Shown here: positions 30,332 to 32,937 of the stretch, piece after piece | Numbering within the stretch: the first letter of the stretch is position 1 | Layout of the letters: each line of letters opens with the position of its first letter | Source: Pseudomonadota bacterium | Lineage (GTDB): Bacteria; Pseudomonadota; Gammaproteobacteria; Burkholderiales; Ferrovaceae | Assembly: GCA_021811005.1 (NCBI GenBank) | Contig: JAJZPY010000002.1 | Span: 1-32,937, forward strand | DNA: 32,937 nucleotides | Reading direction: 5' to 3' | Made by a program: the position numbers and the translations under genes | The notes under the pieces: generated by a model | Databases searched by the model: none | Seen by the model: the letters and a program-made list of their open reading frames with translations, nothing else | What the model was told of the DNA's origin: nothing

Positions 30332-31282
30332 ATGTCTTCCGCCAACCTGATGGTGTTTACCGGCACCGCAAACCCGAAATTGGCCAGCGAAGTGGCTGCC
30401 CACTTGAACATTTCCGTGGGCAGGGCCACCGTGGGCCGTTTCAGCGACGGTGAAGTGATGGTTGAAATCATGGAGAACGTGCGAGGCCGCGATTGTTTCA
30501 TCCTGCAATCCACGTGCGCGCCGACGAACGACCATTTGATGGAAATCATGGTGATGTGCGATGCCTTGCGCCGCTCTTCTGCAGCGCGGATCACGGCGGC
30601 CATCCCCTATTTCGGTTACGCCCGCCAGGACCGCCGCCCCCGTTCAGCCCGCGTGGCCATTTCGGCCAAGGTGGTGGCCAACATGCTGCAAGGTGCGGGG
30701 GTGGACCGGGTGCTGACCATGGATCTGCACTCGGACCAGATCCAGGGTTTTTTTGACATCCCGGTGGACAACGTTTACTCGACGCCCGTTTTGCTGGGAG
30801 ATGTATGGCGTGCCGGCTACCAGAACCTGACCGTGGTTTCGCCCGATGTGGGCGGGGTGGTTCGTGCCCGTGCCATGGCCAAGCGCCTGGAAGCGGATCT
30901 TGTCATTATCGACAAGCGCCGGCCCAAGCCCAATGTGGCCCAGGTCATGAACGTGATCGGCGACGTGGAAGGGCGGGTCTGCCTCATCATGGACGACATG
31001 GTGGACACCGCCAACACGTTGTGTGAAGCGGCTGCCGCCCTGAAAAAGCACGGTGCAGCCAAGGTGCTGGCTTACATTACCCACCCGGTGCTGTCCGGCA
31101 AGGCTGTGGAACGCATTTCGCAATCGGCCCTGGATGAGCTGGTTGTGACCGACACCATCCCGCTGTCGGAACAGGCTGTGGCTTGCCCCCGAATCCGGCA
31201 ACTCGGAATTGCCGGTTTGCTGGCCGAGACCATGCGGCGCATCAGCGACGAAGATTCGGTCAGCTCGCTGTTTATGGAATGA
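30332..31282 (+). CDS. prs: Ribose-phosphate pyrophosphokinase (PRPP synthetase)
   Basis: Makes 5-phosphoribosyl-1-pyrophosphate from ribose-5-phosphate and ATP for nucleotide, histidine and tryptophan synthesis. The 316-residue product is the class I bacterial length. The ATP site YARQDR is at 96-101, the catalytic His in DLHSDQIQGFF at 133, and the PRPP motif DDMVDTANTL at 221-230. An AGGAG site precedes the ATG at 30332, which is 34 bp after the tRNA, so both may share a transcript. Confidence 0.97.
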   Translation: MSSANLMVFTGTANPKLASEVAAHLNISVGRATVGRFSDGEVMVEIMENVRGRDCFILQSTCAPTNDHLMEIMVMCDALRRSSAARITAAIPYFGYARQDRRPRSARVAISAKVVANMLQGAGVDRVLTMDLHSDQIQGFFDIPVDNVYSTPVLLGDVWRAGYQNLTVVSPDVGGVVRARAMAKRLEADLVIIDKRRPKPNVAQVMNVIGDVEGRVCLIMDDMVDTANTLCEAAAALKKHGAAKVLAYITHPVLSGKAVERISQSALDELVVTDTIPLSEQAVACPRIRQLGIAGLLAETMRRISDEDSVSSLFME

Positions 31283-31288
31283 TTCACC

Positions 31289-31317
31289 CCGTCGTCTGGT
31301 CGCGGACGGCGGTTTTT
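31289..31317 (+). terminator. Weak terminator or attenuator between prs and rplY
   Basis: A five-bp stem CCGTC (31289-31293) / GACGG (31305-31309) with an 11-base loop is followed after three bases by five T residues (31313-31317). The stem is short, so partial termination at most is expected. Confidence 0.3.
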
Positions 31318-31346
31318 ACTCAACTGGAAACACAAGGAAACCCATC

Positions 31347-32018
31347 ATGGAAATCGAAGTCACCCAAAGAACAGTGCAGGGCACCGGAGCGAGCCGCCGC
31401 CTGCGCCGTAATGGTCGTGTGCCTGGCATCCTCTACGGTGCCGGCAAGGATGCGCTGGCCATCGAGCTCGACCACAACGACCTCTACCACAAGCTGCGTC
31501 AGGAAGCATTTCACTCTTCCGTGCTGACCATCAAGCTGGGCGGCGAAAATCAGCCGGCCTTGCTGCGTGATGTGCAGATGCACCCCTTCAGGCAGATCGT
31601 CCTGCACGTGGATTTCCAGCGCGTGGATGCCAATCGCAAGATTCACATGAAGGTGCCGTTCCATTTCATCAACGGCGACATTTGCCCGGGCGTCAAACTG
31701 TCCGGCGCCAACATCAGCCACATCTTCAACGAAGTGGAAGTGCTTTGCCTCCCTGGCGATTTGCCCGAATTCATCGAGGTGGACCTGAAGGACCTGACGG
31801 TGGGACATTCCCTCCATCTTTCGGACATCAAGGCGCCTGCCGGCCTTGAATTTGCCGCCCTGGCCAAAGGCGAAAATCCCGCAGTGGCTGCTGCCGTTCT
31901 GCCTCGCGCCGCACGTGCCGAGGAAGAGGCTGCTCCGGCCGTGGCAGTTGCCGATGTTCCGGCTGCCAACCAAAAGGCTCCGGCAGCTGATGCCGGAAAA
32001 GAAGCCGGCAAGAAGTGA
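31347..32018 (+). CDS. rplY: 50S ribosomal protein L25, CTC (long) form
   Basis: 5S-rRNA-binding ribosomal protein. From the ATG at 31347 it has 223 residues: the N-terminal L25 domain (RRLRRNGRVPGILYG, DVQMHPFRQIVLHVDFQRV) is followed by the beta-rich CTC/TL5 domain missing in the 94-residue E. coli L25, and then a low-complexity Ala/Lys-rich tail. AAGGA eight bases before the ATG fixes the start; the open frame upstream adds unrelated sequence. It lies between prs and pth as in other betaproteobacteria. Confidence 0.96.
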   Translation: MEIEVTQRTVQGTGASRRLRRNGRVPGILYGAGKDALAIELDHNDLYHKLRQEAFHSSVLTIKLGGENQPALLRDVQMHPFRQIVLHVDFQRVDANRKIHMKVPFHFINGDICPGVKLSGANISHIFNEVEVLCLPGDLPEFIEVDLKDLTVGHSLHLSDIKAPAGLEFAALAKGENPAVAAAVLPRAARAEEEAAPAVAVADVPAANQKAPAADAGKEAGKK

Positions 32019-32026
32019 TCCACGGG

Positions 32027-32055
32027 ATTTCCCGGTGCCCCGGGCACCGGGAAAT
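32027..32055. terminator. Strong hairpin between rplY and pth (no T-tract)
   Basis: Perfect inverted repeat with 13-base arms at 32027-32039 and 32043-32055 around a three-base loop. It fills most of the 49-bp gap. No run of T follows on either strand, so it is not a canonical intrinsic terminator. An mRNA-stabilising or processing structure is the more likely reading. Confidence 0.6.
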
Positions 32056-32067
32056 TGACGCGATCCC

Positions 32068-32679
32068 GTGAGCACGACTCCATTGCAGCTGATTGTCGGC
32101 CTCGGCAATCCCGGGGCAGAGTATCAGCCTACCCGCCACAATGCCGGTTTCTGGTTTGTGGATCGGGTGGCCCAGGCTGCAGGGCAGGTTTTCAGGCACG
32201 AATCCCGTTTTCACGGCGAAGTGGCCAAGGTCCAGCTGGATGGGCAGGCGCTATGGCTCTTGAAACCGGCGACTTACATGAATGCGAGCGGCCGTGCCGT
32301 TGCCGCGCTGGTTCATTTCCACCGTTTCACTCCGGACCAGGTGCTGGTTGTTCACGATGAACTCGATCTGCCTCCGGGTGGCGCCAAAATCAAGAAAGGC
32401 GGTGGAGCTGCTGGCCATAACGGCCTCAAGGACCTGATCGCGGCGCTCGGCAGCCCCGAATTCTGGCGCCTGCGCATCGGAATCGGACATCCCGGACAAA
32501 AAGATGAAGTGGCCGATTTCGTGCTTCACCGGCCTTCCCGCGCAGAGCAGGAGGCCATTGACGAAGCCCTGGGGCGAGCCCTGGAAGTGTTGCCGCAGAT
32601 GGCCTCGGGGCGCACGGCAGCCGCGATGATGAGTCTTCATGCAGCGCCCGGGAAAGGCGCTGCAGCAAATAAAGGTTGA
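32068..32679 (+). CDS. pth: Peptidyl-tRNA hydrolase
   Basis: Releases tRNA from prematurely dropped peptidyl-tRNA. The 203-residue product has the family motif IVGLGNPGAEYQPTRHNAG with N14 and catalytic H24, the KPATYMNASG segment, VVHDELDLPPG with the catalytic Asp, and GGGAAGHNGLKD. It starts with GTG at 32068. The C-terminal Ala/Gly-rich tail is unstructured. It is 4 bp upstream of ychF. Confidence 0.95.
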   Translation: MSTTPLQLIVGLGNPGAEYQPTRHNAGFWFVDRVAQAAGQVFRHESRFHGEVAKVQLDGQALWLLKPATYMNASGRAVAALVHFHRFTPDQVLVVHDELDLPPGGAKIKKGGGAAGHNGLKDLIAALGSPEFWRLRIGIGHPGQKDEVADFVLHRPSRAEQEAIDEALGRALEVLPQMASGRTAAAMMSLHAAPGKGAAANKG

Positions 32680-32683
32680 TGGC

Positions 32684-32800
32684 ATGAGCCTCAAATGCGG
32701 TATCGTCGGGCTGCCCAACGTGGGCAAGTCCACCCTCTTCAATGCCCTGACCAAGGCGGGCATCGCCGCGGAAAATTACCCTTTCTCCGAGCAATCCTGA
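32684..32800 (+). pseudogene. ychF: YchF GTPase, truncated at codon 34
   Basis: The first 34 residues are normal YchF (OLA1-type, redox- and ribosome-linked ATPase/GTPase): the P-loop GLPNVGKST at 9-17, then LFNALTKAGI and ENYPF. The family continues with CTIEPN, but here the frame reads SEQS and stops with TGA at 32798-32800. The break falls at about 32785. Either an element has inserted into ychF or the assembly joins unrelated DNA here. The rest of the gene could resume beyond the window. Position after pth is the normal one. Confidence 0.8.
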
Positions 32801-32937
32801 ATCTCTTTTTCCGCTCAGTAGGTTACGAGCAAACTCCGCATCAACCAAGACAAAACTGATACAAAACCGGGGAACCCATCCGCAGCGAATGACGTTGCTG
32901 CGGATGGGTCATTAAAGCACAACCGAGGATGGTTGTC
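32786..32937. mobile_element. Unrelated DNA interrupting ychF, possible end of an inserted element
   Basis: These 152 bases do not match any part of ychF and are less GC-rich than the flanking genes. They hold no plausible gene start on the plus strand. A minus-strand frame is open throughout but has no family likeness. Two hairpins are present: 13-base arms at 32874-32886 and 32897-32909, and 6-base arms ACAACC (32919-32924) and GGTTGT (32931-32936). I cannot name the element family because no transposase or complete terminal repeat is in view. Confidence 0.5.
32874..32909. repeat. Perfect 13-bp inverted repeat in the DNA interrupting ychF
   Basis: Arms ACCCATCCGCAGC (32874-32886) and GCTGCGGATGGGT (32897-32909) enclose a 10-base loop. 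No T-tract follows on the plus strand; on the minus strand a short CGGTTTTG follows. It could be a terminator of a minus-strand element gene or a structural recognition hairpin of a mobile element. Confidence 0.75.

Noticed and set aside
32426..32848. Minus-strand frame across the ychF/unknown DNA junction
   Set aside because: It runs antisense through pth and ychF and starts at a TTG in the foreign DNA. No recognisable motif supports it, although the part inside the foreign DNA stays open to the window end.
1..32937. CRISPR array or tandem repeats
   Set aside because: I found no regularly spaced direct repeats in the gaps between genes.

Overview
This window is a gene-dense, GC-rich chromosomal segment from a member of the Proteobacteria, most likely a betaproteobacterium. 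The evidence is the gene set (zapD, coaE, rpoH, lolB, the coaD-ferredoxin pair, CTC-type rplY) and the orders xseB-ispA-dxs, rpsP-rimM-trmD-rplS, ftsY-ftsE-ftsX, lolB-ispE-tRNA-Gln-prs-rplY-pth-ychF, and ffh divergent from a CcsA/YpjD-type gene. I cannot place the genus. Nearly all of the window is core housekeeping DNA with very short gaps and many 1-8 bp start/stop overlaps. No gene-free stretch exceeds 300 bases.

Layout. 1-68: the start of a minus-strand HAD-family hydrolase. 175-1854: glnS. 1855-5739 (minus): the xseB-ispA-dxs-folE2 cluster, covering an exonuclease VII subunit, isoprenoid precursor synthesis and folate-type pteridine synthesis. 5918-8764 (plus): an accessory trio of a Rieske oxygenase, an EamA/DMT exporter and a two-domain sulfurtransferase. 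8849-12304 (plus): rpsP-rimM-trmD-rplS, then xerD and plsY. 12298-13650 (minus): ffh. 13693-17933 (plus): YpjD-like protein, CorB/CNNM transporter, a shortened prepilin peptidase, coaE and zapD.

17940-25672 (all minus) reads, in transcription order, ftsY-ftsE-ftsX, an exported protein of unknown function, copA-copZ-csoR, a 44-residue Cys-containing membrane microprotein, then rpoH-folB. The usual ftsYEX-rpoH neighbourhood is therefore split by a complete copper-efflux cassette with its own promoter and CsoR-type operator. The rpoH promoter region carries a perfect CIRCE element (HrcA operator), which places the heat-shock sigma factor under probable HrcA control. 25723-32679 (plus): rsmD-coaD-ferredoxin-TPR protein-lolB-ispE, tRNA-Gln, prs, rplY, pth.

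The last gene, ychF, starts normally at 32684 but leaves the family sequence after about 34 codons. The remaining roughly 150 bases are unrelated DNA with two strong hairpins, probably the end of an inserted element. Other points of interest are an xerD reading frame with no ATG/GTG/TTG at its expected start, a prepilin peptidase lacking the tetracysteine domain, a 13-bp hairpin between rplY and pth, and a nearly leaderless promoter for xseB.
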